Notes: generated from the sequence alone by a model not told the origin. A stretch of DNA of 64,000 nt from Clostridia bacterium (GCA_017440755.1 JAFSGP010000031.1:1-64000), one strand, 5' to 3'. Positions 26,933 to 35,507 are shown, numbered from the stretch's first letter. A program made the numbers and translations.

Positions 26933-27736
26933 CTATCGGTTCATCAGAGAATATTTTTTGGGTGTTATACCTTTGTGCCGCTTAAATACGGCGGCAAAAT
27001 AGTTGCTGTCGTTAAAGCCGCAGGCGGAGGCCACCTCGGTGATGGAAAGATTCTTTTTCGCCAGCATTTTTTCGGCGGCGGTGATGCGAGTGATGGTGAT
27101 ATATTCGTTGAGTCCCACGCCTGTTACCTCTTTGAACAGCTTAGAGAAGTGGCTGCGGCTGAGGGCATATTTGCGGGAAAGTAGCTCCAGACTCAGTTCG
27201 CTGCCGTAGTTTTCGCAGATGTAGGTGGCGGCATTTTGTATCAGTCGATAGGAATCGCTCAGTTCTGTGTGGCTTTCGGTCAGACGATAGCGGCTGATGA
27301 GAATCAGCAGTTGCCGCAGATACAGCCGCTCCATTTCCAGATAGCCGTCAGCCCGCTGTTTGTTCTCCTGCTCAATCTTGCGAAAAATCTCTTTTAGTTT
27401 ATATAGCTGGTCGGGGGGGATACGAATGAGGCGGTTGGATTTCAGTCCCTCGACGTAATGGAGATACTCGCCGCCCACAAAATCGTCGTCAAACAGGAAC
27501 AGCAGCCGCTCCGCCGCTTGATCGGTGGCGGTCTTGTGAAAACACCCCTTGGGAACAAAAATAAGGTCGCCGGCCTCTAACAGGTAAATCTCGCTGCCGA
27601 TAAAGTATTTTGTGCTGCCTTTTTCCAAAAAGTACAACTCATGCTTGTTGTGGAAATGAGATTGGGGCATCACAAAGGAGCTGTCCCGCGTGGCACGCTG
27701 GAAAAATTCTATTTTTTCATCACTGTAAATAGCCAT
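26933..27736 (-). CDS. AraC-family transcriptional regulator
   Basis: N-terminal cupin sensor domain (about 1-140: HFHNKHELYFLEKGSTKYFIG, DLIFVPKGCFHK) and a C-terminal double helix-turn-helix (about 165-267: LELLSRKYALSRSHFSKLFKEVTG, ITEVASACGFNDSNYFAAVFKRHKG). 267 residues. Divergent from uxaB-uxaA, so probably the regulator of the hexuronate genes; effector likely a uronate or its derivative (inference). Confidence 0.88.
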   Translation of the reverse strand: MAIYSDEKIEFFQRATRDSSFVMPQSHFHNKHELYFLEKGSTKYFIGSEIYLLEAGDLIFVPKGCFHKTATDQAAERLLFLFDDDFVGGEYLHYVEGLKSNRLIRIPPDQLYKLKEIFRKIEQENKQRADGYLEMERLYLRQLLILISRYRLTESHTELSDSYRLIQNAATYICENYGSELSLELLSRKYALSRSHFSKLFKEVTGVGLNEYITITRITAAEKMLAKKNLSITEVASACGFNDSNYFAAVFKRHKGITPKKYSLMNR

Positions 27737-27753
27737 ATTTCATCACCAAGGCT

Positions 27754-27782
27754 ATTCTATCATATTTCTGCAAAAGGGACAA
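27754..27782 (-). promoter_or_regulatory. Promoter of the AraC regulator
   Basis: Minus-strand TTGTCC (27782-27777), 17-nt spacer, TAGAAT (27759-27754). I find no equally good promoter for the divergent uxaB, which would fit activator-dependent expression. Confidence 0.65.
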
Positions 27783-27872
27783 CAATAATTTCTTGTTTTC
27801 TTTCTATTTGGCAATATTTCAATGGAAAACAGGAGAAACGAAAAGTATAATGAAAAAGAAGGAGTGATTTCG

Positions 27873-29168
27873 ATGACAGTAACGAAACCGATTCGTTCCG
27901 AGCAGGTCATTCAATTCGGCGAGGGCGGCTTTTTGCGTGGCTTTGTGGATTGGATGCTGCAGATTTTGAATGAGCAAACGTCGTTTGACGGAAGCGTGGT
28001 GGTGGTCCAGCCGCTGCCGCAAGGTTTGTGCGATACGTTGCAGGCACAGGACTGCGTATACACTCATATTATGCGGGGCTTACAGAATGGCGTGCCCGCG
28101 GTGGAGAGTAAGCGGGTTGATGTGATTTCCCGTACCATTAAGCCCTATGATGACTATGAAGCCTATTTGCGGCTGGCGGATAATCCTACCTTCCGCTTTG
28201 TGGTATCCAACACCACCGAGGCAGGTATTGTTTACGAGGCAGGGGACAAGCTGACCGATGCTCCGCATCACACGTTCCCCGCAAAGGTGACCGCTCTCTT
28301 ATATCGGCGGTACCGCAACGGCATGCACGGGTTTGTTTTCTTGCCCTGCGAGCTGATTGACAAGAACGGTGAAACGCTGAAAGCTTGTATCCTGCGGTAT
28401 GCCGCCGACTGGCAGCTGGAGCAGGGCTTTATCGACTGGGTGGAGAAGGAAAACACCTTCTGTAACACACTTGTGGACCGCATCGTGACGGGTTACCCCA
28501 AGGATGAGACCTTCGATTTGGAATATGTGGACCATATGCTCAATACCAGCGAGCTGTTCCACCTGTGGGTGGTGGAGGGGCCTCGTTACATTTTGGAGGA
28601 GCTCCCTTTTGATAAGACGGAGCTGAATGTGCTGTTCACGGAGGACCTGGAGGCCTACCGCACCCGCAAAGTGCGTATCCTCAACGGCGCGCACACCTCT
28701 ATGATTCCTTATGCAATGCTTCGCGGGTTGGAGACGGTGAAGGATTGTATGGAGGACGAGGAGATGTCCGCTTTTGTCCGCGGCTGTGTGTTTGAGGAGA
28801 TTATTCCCACTCTCGACCTGCCCCGCGAGGAGCTTTTTGCCTATGCCAACGATGTGTTCGAACGGTTCAATAATCCCTATATCAAGCATTTTTGTGCGTC
28901 GATTTCTCTGAATTCCGTGAGCAAGTTTAAGGTGCGCGTATTGCCTTCCTTGCTGGAATATATTAAGCGTACGGGGAAGATGCCCGCACGGCTGATTAAG
29001 TCCCTGTATATGCTCATCGCTTTCTATAAGAAAGGCACACCAACCGATAGCGAGGACGTGGTTACTTTTATGAAAGAAAAGACCATTCCCGAGATTTTGT
29101 CCCATACCGCTTTTTGGGATACCGACCTGAGTTTTCTGTGTGACGAGGTACTGAAATATGCGGATTAA
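27873..29168 (+). CDS. uxaB: Tagaturonate reductase (altronate oxidoreductase)
   Basis: NAD-dependent reduction of D-tagaturonate to D-altronate in galacturonate catabolism. Mannitol-dehydrogenase/polyol family: N-terminal QFGEGGFLRGFVDWML, VRILNGAHTSMIPYAMLRG and the C-terminal SLYMLIAFYKKG region. 431 residues. The ATG at 27873 is preceded by AAGGAG; the longer frame starting at 27822 overlaps a TATAAT-like stretch. Overlaps uxaA by 11 nt. Confidence 0.9.
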   Translation: MTVTKPIRSEQVIQFGEGGFLRGFVDWMLQILNEQTSFDGSVVVVQPLPQGLCDTLQAQDCVYTHIMRGLQNGVPAVESKRVDVISRTIKPYDDYEAYLRLADNPTFRFVVSNTTEAGIVYEAGDKLTDAPHHTFPAKVTALLYRRYRNGMHGFVFLPCELIDKNGETLKACILRYAADWQLEQGFIDWVEKENTFCNTLVDRIVTGYPKDETFDLEYVDHMLNTSELFHLWVVEGPRYILEELPFDKTELNVLFTEDLEAYRTRKVRILNGAHTSMIPYAMLRGLETVKDCMEDEEMSAFVRGCVFEEIIPTLDLPREELFAYANDVFERFNNPYIKHFCASISLNSVSKFKVRVLPSLLEYIKRTGKMPARLIKSLYMLIAFYKKGTPTDSEDVVTFMKEKTIPEILSHTAFWDTDLSFLCDEVLKYAD

Positions 29169-30537
29169 CAAGCTGGACAACGTGGAAATCAATCTGGCGG
29201 ACGGGCATAAATATGCTGCGCAGGATATTGCGGCGGGGGAGAATATCATTAAATACGGCTCTCCCATTGGTCATGCCACCGTGCCGATTGCCAAAGGGGA
29301 GCACGTACATACGCATAACGTGAAAACCAATTTGGCAGGCAACTTGGAGTATACCTACTCCTATAAAGACTACGGCATACAGCCTGTTGACTCCGCCCTT
29401 ACCTTTATGGGATATCGGCGGGAGAATGGTGACGTGGGTATCCGCAACGAGGTGTGGATTGTCAACACGGTGGGCTGTGTTAATAAGATTGCGGAGAGGC
29501 TTTCTGCCCTAACGGGGGCGCGTAGCTTTCCACACCCCTTTGGCTGCTCCCAGCTGGGGGACGACCAGCGCACCACCCAGCTGATTCTACGCGGTATGGT
29601 AAACCACCCCAACGCAGGCGGTGTTTTGGTCTTAGGTCTGGGTTGTGAGAATAACAATATTGCGCTGTTCAAGGAAATCTTGGGCGAGTATGACCCCAAG
29701 CGTGTAAAATTCCTAAACTGCCAGGACCATGATGACGAAATCGCCGCGGGTGTTGCCTTGATTGAGGAATTGCAGGCCTATGCCGCCACCTTCCGGCGGC
29801 AGCCGATTCCGCTTGCTCGCCTACGTATCGGGCTTAAATGCGGCGGTAGCGACGGCTACAGCGGCATTTCCGCCAACCCGCTGGTGGGCTGTCTGTCCGA
29901 CCGTGTCATAGCCTGTGGCGGCAGCTGTGTGCTCACCGAGGTGCCGGAGATGTTTGGCGCAGAGCATCTGCTGATGGAGCGGTGTGTGTCCCGCGAGGTG
30001 TTCGATAAAACGGTGGCTCTAATTAACGATTTTAAGGATTATTACACCCGCCACAACCAAGTGATATACGAGAATCCGTCCCCCGGTAACAAGGCGGGCG
30101 GCATCACCACCTTGGAGGAGAAGTCTCTTGGCTGTGTGCAGAAGGGCGGATTGTGTCCTGTGGTGGACGTGCTGGATTACGGAGACACCCTCACAAAGAA
30201 CGGGCTGTCTCTGCTGAATGGCCCCGGCAACGATATTGTGGCCATCACCAATCTGATGGCGGCTGGGGTGCATCTTATCCTGTTTACCACCGGCCGAGGC
30301 ACCCCCATCGGTGGCGCGGTTCCTACGGTGAAGATTGCCACCAACCATGATTTGGCGGTGCGTAAGGCAAACTGGATTGATTTTGATGCCTCTCCCGTGT
30401 TGGGGGAGAAATCCATGGACGCGGTGACCGACGACCTGCTTACCTACGTGCTGTCTGTTGCCTCCGGTGAGGAGACCAAGAACGAGCAGAACGGCTATCG
30501 AGAGATATCCATTTTCAAAGACGGCGTGACACTATAA
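29158..30537 (+). CDS. uxaA: Altronate dehydratase
   Basis: Dehydrates D-altronate to 2-keto-3-deoxygluconate, the step after UxaB; metal-dependent. N-terminal SAF-type domain (about 1-95, with HVHTHNVKTNL) and the catalytic domain with GYRRENGDVGIRNEVWIVNTV, CEN and GRGTPIGGAVPTVKIATN. 459 residues. Its start lies inside the uxaB end, so the two are coupled. The isomerase uxaC and the KDG kinase/aldolase are not in this window. Confidence 0.93.
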   Translation: MRINKLDNVEINLADGHKYAAQDIAAGENIIKYGSPIGHATVPIAKGEHVHTHNVKTNLAGNLEYTYSYKDYGIQPVDSALTFMGYRRENGDVGIRNEVWIVNTVGCVNKIAERLSALTGARSFPHPFGCSQLGDDQRTTQLILRGMVNHPNAGGVLVLGLGCENNNIALFKEILGEYDPKRVKFLNCQDHDDEIAAGVALIEELQAYAATFRRQPIPLARLRIGLKCGGSDGYSGISANPLVGCLSDRVIACGGSCVLTEVPEMFGAEHLLMERCVSREVFDKTVALINDFKDYYTRHNQVIYENPSPGNKAGGITTLEEKSLGCVQKGGLCPVVDVLDYGDTLTKNGLSLLNGPGNDIVAITNLMAAGVHLILFTTGRGTPIGGAVPTVKIATNHDLAVRKANWIDFDASPVLGEKSMDAVTDDLLTYVLSVASGEETKNEQNGYREISIFKDGVTL

Positions 30538-30540
30538 GAA

Positions 30541-30571
30541 AAAGACCGTTCCCATGGGAACGGTCTTTTAT
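30541..30571. terminator. Bidirectional terminator after uxaA
   Basis: AAAGACCGTTCCC (30541-30553) and GGGAACGGTCTTTT (30556-30569); A- and T-rich flanks serve both convergent genes. Confidence 0.9.
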
Positions 30572-30572
30572 G

Positions 30573-31679
30573 TTACAGGAAAAACAGTTTCGCGGCCGCG
30601 GTCATAATCACCAGAAACACCAAGTTAATGAGTGTGAAAAGCCAGAAATAGGTCTTGCCGTGACCGGGGTACAGGATGCGGTATTCGCTGAAAGTAATCA
30701 GGCTGGCAAGAGAGGCGATGAGGGTGCCTGTGCCGCCGATGTTGACACCCAGCAGCAGAGCGGGGTAGTCATTGGTGAAGCGGGACAGCAGAATGGCTGT
30801 GGGCACATTGCTGATGCCTTGACAGGACAGAATGGACACAAGCAAGGTGTCGGTGGACAATAAGGAGGAAACGAAGGCGTTGACCGCCTCTATCCGTGCC
30901 AGATTGCCGGCAAAAATAAAGAAGAAGAAAAACGTACCCAGCAAAGGATAGTCTACCATCAGTAAAGACTCGCGGTCAGCGATGAAGAGAACGAGAGGTA
31001 TAAGAACCAAACCGAGTAAAAACGGAATTACGCGAAACACAATGAGCAAGGATATCGCAAACAGTGCCAGATACAGCGTGGTGCGCCGTCCGTTCAGCTT
31101 TTCGCCGTATTCTTCGTGAATTGTCAGCTTGACAGGCTTGACGAATAGACAGGCTATAGCCAACAGCGAGATAGCGAGCAGAAATGGGGGCAGCATAATG
31201 CGGGTGAATTCACCGGTTGGAATATTAAAATAGGAATATAGGTATAGATTCTGCGGATTGCCAAAAGGTGTGAGCATACCACCTAAATTAGCGGAGATGT
31301 TTTGCAGTATGAACAGGTATGCCATATAGCTTTCCTGACCCGTGACGGAAAGGGCAAAATATCCCAAGGGTAAAAAGGTAATAAGCGCCATATCGTTAGC
31401 AATGAGCATGGAGCCGATGAAGGTGATGACAATAAGCATGAGGAATAGCCCACGCAGATTACCGGAGATACGCACCAACCGTCTGGCGAGGATAGTGAAG
31501 AACTTAATGTTGCGCAGAGCGCACACCACCGCCAGCGTCAGAAACAGGCAGACCAGTGTATTCCAGTCGAAGTAGGAGAGGTACTCTCTATCCGGTGGCA
31601 CAAAAAAGGCGGTGACAAGCGCCGCTATGGCCGCCACGCAGAAAACCGTATGTTTTTTAATAAATCGAACGACAGGCAT
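30573..31679 (-). CDS. SLC13/CitMHS-type anion permease
   Basis: Polytopic membrane transporter of the ion-transporter superfamily (citrate/dicarboxylate, arsenite or Na+/H+ relatives). About ten hydrophobic segments; two internal motifs typical of the fold, NISANLGGMLTPFGNPQNL and the C-terminal NIGGTGTLIASLASLI. 368 residues from the ATG at 31679 (AAAGGAG upstream). Substrate unknown; proximity to the uronate genes is not strong evidence because they are on opposite strands. Confidence 0.8.
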   Translation of the reverse strand: MPVVRFIKKHTVFCVAAIAALVTAFFVPPDREYLSYFDWNTLVCLFLTLAVVCALRNIKFFTILARRLVRISGNLRGLFLMLIVITFIGSMLIANDMALITFLPLGYFALSVTGQESYMAYLFILQNISANLGGMLTPFGNPQNLYLYSYFNIPTGEFTRIMLPPFLLAISLLAIACLFVKPVKLTIHEEYGEKLNGRRTTLYLALFAISLLIVFRVIPFLLGLVLIPLVLFIADRESLLMVDYPLLGTFFFFFIFAGNLARIEAVNAFVSSLLSTDTLLVSILSCQGISNVPTAILLSRFTNDYPALLLGVNIGGTGTLIASLASLITFSEYRILYPGHGKTYFWLFTLINLVFLVIMTAAAKLFFL

Positions 31680-31712
31680 TGCAAAAAACTCCTTTTTTTC
31701 ACACTGTCTGCC

Positions 31713-31741
31713 ATCATACACCAGATTTCGAGGTTTTGCAA
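31713..31741 (-). promoter_or_regulatory. Promoter of the SLC13-type permease
   Basis: Minus-strand TTGCAA (31741-31736), 17-nt spacer, TATGAT (31718-31713). Confidence 0.75.
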
Positions 31742-31775
31742 GAGTCAATTGTGATGATTTGGGAGGAAACCGCCG

Positions 31776-31881
31776 CACCGTATAAAGTGGCTTCTGCGTA
31801 AACTCATTACCAGACTAAAAAAGAAACAGCACCACTTGGTGCTGTTTCTTTTTTGGTGCGGGCAAGAGGACTTAGAACCTC
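31776..31881. repeat. Direct repeat copy A: flank, terminator-like hairpin and partial tRNA-Leu 3' end
   Basis: A 106-bp unit that parallels 31956-32061. Its left 37 bp (31776-31812) are identical to 31956-31992. A terminator-shaped hairpin follows (AAGAAACAGCACC/GGTGCTGTTTCTT) whose stem sequence differs from copy B. It ends with 28 nt (31854-31881) matching the last 27 nt of tRNA-Leu(CAG) except for one extra base in the T-loop. The rest of the tRNA is absent, so this is a partial copy, not a gene. Confidence 0.8.
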
Positions 31882-31967
31882 GATTTCCCGTGAGGGGAGC
31901 GGGTGCAGTATTTGAAGATGGTGGTTCACGGAAAATCTGTTATACGGTGCTGCCTCACCGTATAAAG
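31882..31967. other. Structured spacer between the two tRNA-Leu 3' ends
   Basis: GATTTCCCGTGA (31882-31893) can pair with TCACGGAAAATC (31926-31937), a 12-bp stem with one G-U; then TTATACGGTG (about 31940-31949), a 6-nt loop and CACCGTATAA form a perfect 10-bp inverted repeat whose right arm is the start of repeat copy B. No open reading frame or recognised RNA family. Confidence 0.6.
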
Positions 31968-32061
31968 TGGCTTCTGCGTAAACTCATTACCAACATAAAA
32001 AACTAAGCAACACCGAATGGTGTTGCTTAGTTTTTGGTGCGGGCAAGAGGACTTGAACCTC
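31956..32061. repeat. Direct repeat copy B, ending in the intact tRNA-Leu
   Basis: Partner of 31776-31881 at a 180-bp period: same 37-bp flank, then the tRNA-Leu(CAG) terminator, then the last 27 nt of the real tRNA. Confidence 0.8.
31997..32034 (-). terminator. Terminator of tRNA-Leu(CAG)
   Basis: On the minus strand the CCA end is followed at once by AAAAACTAAGCAACACC, loop ATTC, GGTGTTGCTTAGTTTTTT. Confidence 0.9.
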
Positions 32062-32121
32062 CACCGAATTGCTCCGATATGAACCTGAATCATACGCGTC
32101 TGCCAGTTCCGCCATGCCCGC
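32035..32121 (-). tRNA. tRNA-Leu, anticodon CAG
   Basis: 87 nt including encoded CCA. Acceptor GCGGGCA pairs with TGCCCGC; the D-arm starts GCGGAACTGGC; anticodon stem TATGA/TCATA with loop TTCAGGT, reading CUG codons; a long variable arm (class II); T-arm GGAGGTTCAAGTCCTC. No clear promoter is visible just upstream on the minus strand; it lies 105 nt after the end of the GDPD gene and may be read through from it. Confidence 0.97.
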
Positions 32122-32226
32122 ATATTCTGTTTTCGTCCGGTGGGTTACCCCTGAGGACGAAATGCATTATACAGCAGACGGAACGGTTTGTCAATAGGTT
32201 TTTACAACTTTTTTAAAAAAGTTTTT

Positions 32227-33048
32227 TCAGGGTTCGTAACCCTCGAAAATCACCGCATCAAACCGGTTGGCGGCGGCAGCCGTTTCCTGCTCGGGGGTGC
32301 GAATGGTCCATGCAAAGGTGGGAGCACGGAACAGTCCGCGACACACACGAAATGAGAAAACCTGCGTGTCGGTGTGCTGGTAGGCAATGAAATGCGGTCG
32401 CGCCAAAAAGTTGGTGAGCAAGTACGTGAGCAGCTTGCCAACGAAAGGAGAAACCTCCTTGTTGTCCGGCTCAAATATGCAGGAAAGAATTCCTCGTACA
32501 ACCTGTGGTTGGTTTTTCTTAAACCAGCGCACCATCATCGGGTTGAAGGATTCCACACAAACGGGTCCTTTGTAATCCTTGAGAATCTCCCACGCCGCCT
32601 CACATAGGGTGGTGTCGGTGAAGGAGGCGGCATTCTTAAACTCACACAGTAGGGGGGCGCCGTCCAGAACGGCTAACACCTCGCTCAGTAACGGGATAGA
32701 CTCGCCGCTGTCCAGCAAGGTGAGGTCTTTCAGCTCCGCATAGGTGAGAGCGTCCACCCGTTTATCTATGCCGCACATACGGAGCAGGGTGTTGTCGTGG
32801 AACACCACCACCTGACCGTCGGCGGAAAGCCGCACGTCCAATTCCACCGCCAGCCCTGCCTCTGCCGCGCGGCGAAAGGCGGCGAGGGAGTTTTCGGGTA
32901 CGCGGCTATCTCCGGAATGTAGACCGCGATGCGCATAGCGGTACGTGTCAAAGGGGGCGATACTCCGTCGCTTGGCGGGAGAGACGAGGAAGAGGTATAA
33001 GCCCGCAACCACCACGGCGACGGCTATCAGAATAGATACAACAATCAC
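32227..33048 (-). CDS. Membrane-anchored glycerophosphodiester phosphodiesterase
   Basis: Hydrolyses glycerophosphodiesters to glycerol-3-phosphate and an alcohol. One N-terminal membrane segment (about residues 1-22), then a GDPD TIM barrel with H40-R41-G, E52-N53, E69-L-D71 and H84 as the catalytic set. 273 residues. I choose the GTG at 33048: GAGG lies 9 nt upstream and the site is coupled to the stop codon of the MFS gene (33053). An upstream TTG frame start lacks such a site. Confidence 0.88.
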   Translation of the reverse strand: MIVVSILIAVAVVVAGLYLFLVSPAKRRSIAPFDTYRYAHRGLHSGDSRVPENSLAAFRRAAEAGLAVELDVRLSADGQVVVFHDNTLLRMCGIDKRVDALTYAELKDLTLLDSGESIPLLSEVLAVLDGAPLLCEFKNAASFTDTTLCEAAWEILKDYKGPVCVESFNPMMVRWFKKNQPQVVRGILSCIFEPDNKEVSPFVGKLLTYLLTNFLARPHFIAYQHTDTQVFSFRVCRGLFRAPTFAWTIRTPEQETAAAANRFDAVIFEGYEP

Positions 33049-33052
33049 GATG

Positions 33053-34642
33053 TTAATCCTCAATATCAAAGTTTTCCAGCATAGATGCCTTGGGCGCGGC
33101 GACGGAATCTCCGTGCTTTACAAACAGCATCGTCACGAAAGAGCCGGCTACAAAAATGGTGGCGTAGGGGAACAGGGTGGTCATGCCGATGTTATCCATA
33201 AAGATACCGCTTAGGAAGGGGGTAAATACCTGTGCCGCCATGGAGGCGGTGTAGTAGTAACCGGTGTATTTGCCCACGTTGCCGCCCTTGGCAAGCTCCA
33301 CCACCATGGGGAAGGAGTTGACGTTGATGGTGGCCCAGCCAATACCCGCTAGAGCAAAAAGGATATTCATCAGCAGTGCGGGGGTGGTAGGACCGGCAAA
33401 GTAGGCAGAGCCAAAAGCGACCCCCAAAATCAGCACGCCGGCTAAGATACACTTCTTGCGTCCCAGCTTGGAGGAAATCATACCCACAGGCAGATAGGAA
33501 ATAATGGCGGCTGCCTGGGCTATGATGAGGGTCATATTGTAATCCTTTTGCAGAATGTTGGAGGCATATACGGAGTACTTGGAAGTAACCGCATTGTAGC
33601 CCATATACCACAAGGCGACGGAGGCGAGAATGAGCAAAAGGGAAAGAATCTCGCCGCGAGACAGCTTGCGATTTCCTGCCGCATCGGACTGTGCGGATTC
33701 GTCAATGCCGAAGTGCCTGGACTGCTCTTCCATCTCTTGAACAAAACGATTCTCCTTAACGGTCAGCAGGAAAATAATCAAAGAAACAATCATCAAGGCG
33801 GCTACGATGCTGAAGAAAACGACGTAGCTCATCAGACCGTTTTTGGCACTGCCGGTACCGATGATCATGCCCAGAACCAGCACGAAAACACCGCCGGCGG
33901 AACCCATCAGATTAATGACGGCATTTCCCTTACTGCGCAGCGGCTTGGGGGTAACGTCGGGCATCAAGGCAACGGCAGGGGAGCGGAAGATGGACATGGA
34001 TACCAGCACAATCAGCAATAGCCCCACGAAGAAAATGAGGGTGGTGGGATTGGTGAGCGTCGCCTTCCATGCATAGGCTTGACGGGCAGGGGCTACGTAC
34101 TCGGAATAGGGGCTGATGCGCTCGCCGGTGTATGAGGTATCGTCCGTAACGTCGTTGCCTTCCTCGTCCCAGACGGTATCGGTGCGAATGGACAGGAAGG
34201 TGTCGCGGTCGAATTTCTCCTGAATGACAAAGGGCTTACCGTCGGTGTCTTTCAATATGAAATCGCCGTAATCGTAGTCATACAGAACGGCCAAGGAGGA
34301 CTCGCTGTCCACGTTCTTTACGTCTGCGATGTTGGTCAGTTGCATGTTATCCACAAAGGATAGAGCAATAAAGGCGACAGCGGCGAGAATGGTGCCGACA
34401 ATGATGAAAGGAGTGCGTTTACCGATTTTGGTGTGGCACTTGTCGGAGAGAGCGCCGAACAACGGCAGCATAAACAAGGCCAAGACGTTGTCAAAGGCCA
34501 TAATGATGCCGGAATAAGCTTGGGGCATGCCAAACTTGTTGGTCAGGGTGAGAGCGATGATATTGTCGTAGGCTTGCCAGAAGGCACAAATCAAAAAGAA
34601 GGCAAAACCCACAAAGATAGTGCGACGGTAGTTGAGTTTCAT
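33053..34642 (-). CDS. MFS transporter (GPH/SLC45-like sugar symporter type)
   Basis: Polytopic carrier, 529 residues. The segment RSPAVALMPDVTPKPLRSKGNAVINLMGSAGG is typical of the GPH/SLC45 branch that moves sugars or glycosides with cations. Unusually, about 100 hydrophilic residues (about 98-198, rich in Asp/Glu/Thr) sit between hydrophobic segments near TM3 and TM4, probably outside the cell. ATG at 34642 with AAAGGAT upstream. Coupled to the downstream GDPD gene, hinting that the two handle related phospho-glycerol or glycoside substrates (inference). Confidence 0.82.
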   Translation of the reverse strand: MKLNYRRTIFVGFAFFLICAFWQAYDNIIALTLTNKFGMPQAYSGIIMAFDNVLALFMLPLFGALSDKCHTKIGKRTPFIIVGTILAAVAFIALSFVDNMQLTNIADVKNVDSESSLAVLYDYDYGDFILKDTDGKPFVIQEKFDRDTFLSIRTDTVWDEEGNDVTDDTSYTGERISPYSEYVAPARQAYAWKATLTNPTTLIFFVGLLLIVLVSMSIFRSPAVALMPDVTPKPLRSKGNAVINLMGSAGGVFVLVLGMIIGTGSAKNGLMSYVVFFSIVAALMIVSLIIFLLTVKENRFVQEMEEQSRHFGIDESAQSDAAGNRKLSRGEILSLLLILASVALWYMGYNAVTSKYSVYASNILQKDYNMTLIIAQAAAIISYLPVGMISSKLGRKKCILAGVLILGVAFGSAYFAGPTTPALLMNILFALAGIGWATINVNSFPMVVELAKGGNVGKYTGYYYTASMAAQVFTPFLSGIFMDNIGMTTLFPYATIFVAGSFVTMLFVKHGDSVAAPKASMLENFDIED

Positions 34643-34670
34643 ACCGATATATCCTTTCGCGTTTTTCTTT

Positions 34671-34699
34671 ATTGTAGCATAGTATGCCCCGAATAGCAA
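34671..34699 (-). promoter_or_regulatory. Promoter of the MFS-GDPD operon
   Basis: Minus-strand TTGCTA (34699-34694), 17-nt spacer, TACAAT (34676-34671). Confidence 0.7.
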
Positions 34700-34707
34700 G
34701 AAAAGGA

Positions 34708-34736
34708 TTGCATTTGTGTAAGGAGTTTGCTATGAT
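34708..34736 (+). promoter_or_regulatory. Promoter of the HAD phosphatase gene
   Basis: TTGCAT (34708-34713), 17-nt spacer, TATGAT (34731-34736), 25 nt before the start codon. Confidence 0.7.
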
Positions 34737-34760
34737 TTACGAGAAAGGAGTGTGTGCGCG

Positions 34761-35402
34761 ATGCGGTACGTTTTATTTGACTTAGACGGGACGCTGACCG
34801 ACCCCGGACCTGGCATTACCAACTGTGTTGCTTATGCATTGGAGAAGTTTGGTGTTTATCCAAAGGGTCGGGAAGAGCTGTATCCCTACATTGGACCTCC
34901 TCTCGTGCCGTCCTTTCGGGAGTATCACGGGCTGAGTGCCGAGCAGGCAGAGCAGGCGCTGTTGTATTATCGGGAGCGGTTTTCCGCAAAAGGGCTATAT
35001 GAGAACGAGGTTTATGCCGGTATCCCTGAGCTGCTTGCCGCCCTACGAGAGCGGGGAGACAAGTTGATTGTGGCCACCTCCAAGCCGGAGGAGTTTACCA
35101 ATCGCATTCTTGCTCATTTTGACTTGTCGAAATACTTTGATTTTGTCGGCGGAAACACCCTGGACGAAGCCCGCCCGACCAAAGCTTCTGTCATTACGTA
35201 TATTCAGGAGAATTACCCTGACATCACCGCCGATAACGCCGTAATGGTGGGGGACAGAAAGTACGACATTGAGGGCGCTCACGCCTGTGGCTTGCCGGCG
35301 GTGGGAGTGCTGTACGGCTACGGCGATCGGGCGGAGCTGGAGACTGTTTGCGCGGATAAAATCGCCGTCACAGTATCGGAATTGGCGTCTCTTTTGCTGT
35401 AA
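34761..35402 (+). CDS. HAD-family hydrolase, phosphoglycolate phosphatase-like
   Basis: HAD motif I DLDGTLTDPG near the N terminus, motif II VATSK, motif III/IV MVGDRKYDIEGA, with a helical cap between. About 213 residues from the ATG at 34761, 10 nt after AAAGGAG. The family dephosphorylates phosphoglycolate or nucleotides; the exact substrate cannot be told. Confidence 0.88.
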   Translation: MRYVLFDLDGTLTDPGPGITNCVAYALEKFGVYPKGREELYPYIGPPLVPSFREYHGLSAEQAEQALLYYRERFSAKGLYENEVYAGIPELLAALRERGDKLIVATSKPEEFTNRILAHFDLSKYFDFVGGNTLDEARPTKASVITYIQENYPDITADNAVMVGDRKYDIEGAHACGLPAVGVLYGYGDRAELETVCADKIAVTVSELASLLL

Positions 35403-35420
35403 AATAACAGAATTCTAAAC

Positions 35421-35466
35421 AAAACAGGAAAGATTGTTGAAAATTTAACAATTTTCCTGTTTTTCT
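35421..35466 (+). terminator. Terminator after the HAD gene
   Basis: AAAACAGGAAA-ATTGTT pairs with AACAAT-TTTCCTGTTTT across an 8-nt loop, with one bulged G; TTTTTCTTT follows. Confidence 0.75.
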
Positions 35467-35478
35467 TTATATTTACTC

Positions 35479-35507
35479 TTTACATTTAGAGAATAGTGTG
35501 TTAAAAT
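35479..35507 (+). promoter_or_regulatory. PFOR promoter
   Basis: TTTACA (35479-35484), 17-nt spacer, TAAAAT (35502-35507), about 78 nt before the start codon. Confidence 0.7.

Noticed and set aside
27846-27851. TATAAT as the uxaB -10 box
   Set aside because: It would place the transcript start within the uxaB ribosome-binding site, and no -35 lies at the right distance.
31854-31940. Second complete tRNA-Leu gene
   Set aside because: Only the acceptor 3' side and T-arm match; D-arm, anticodon arm and 5' acceptor strand are missing and the T-loop has an extra base.
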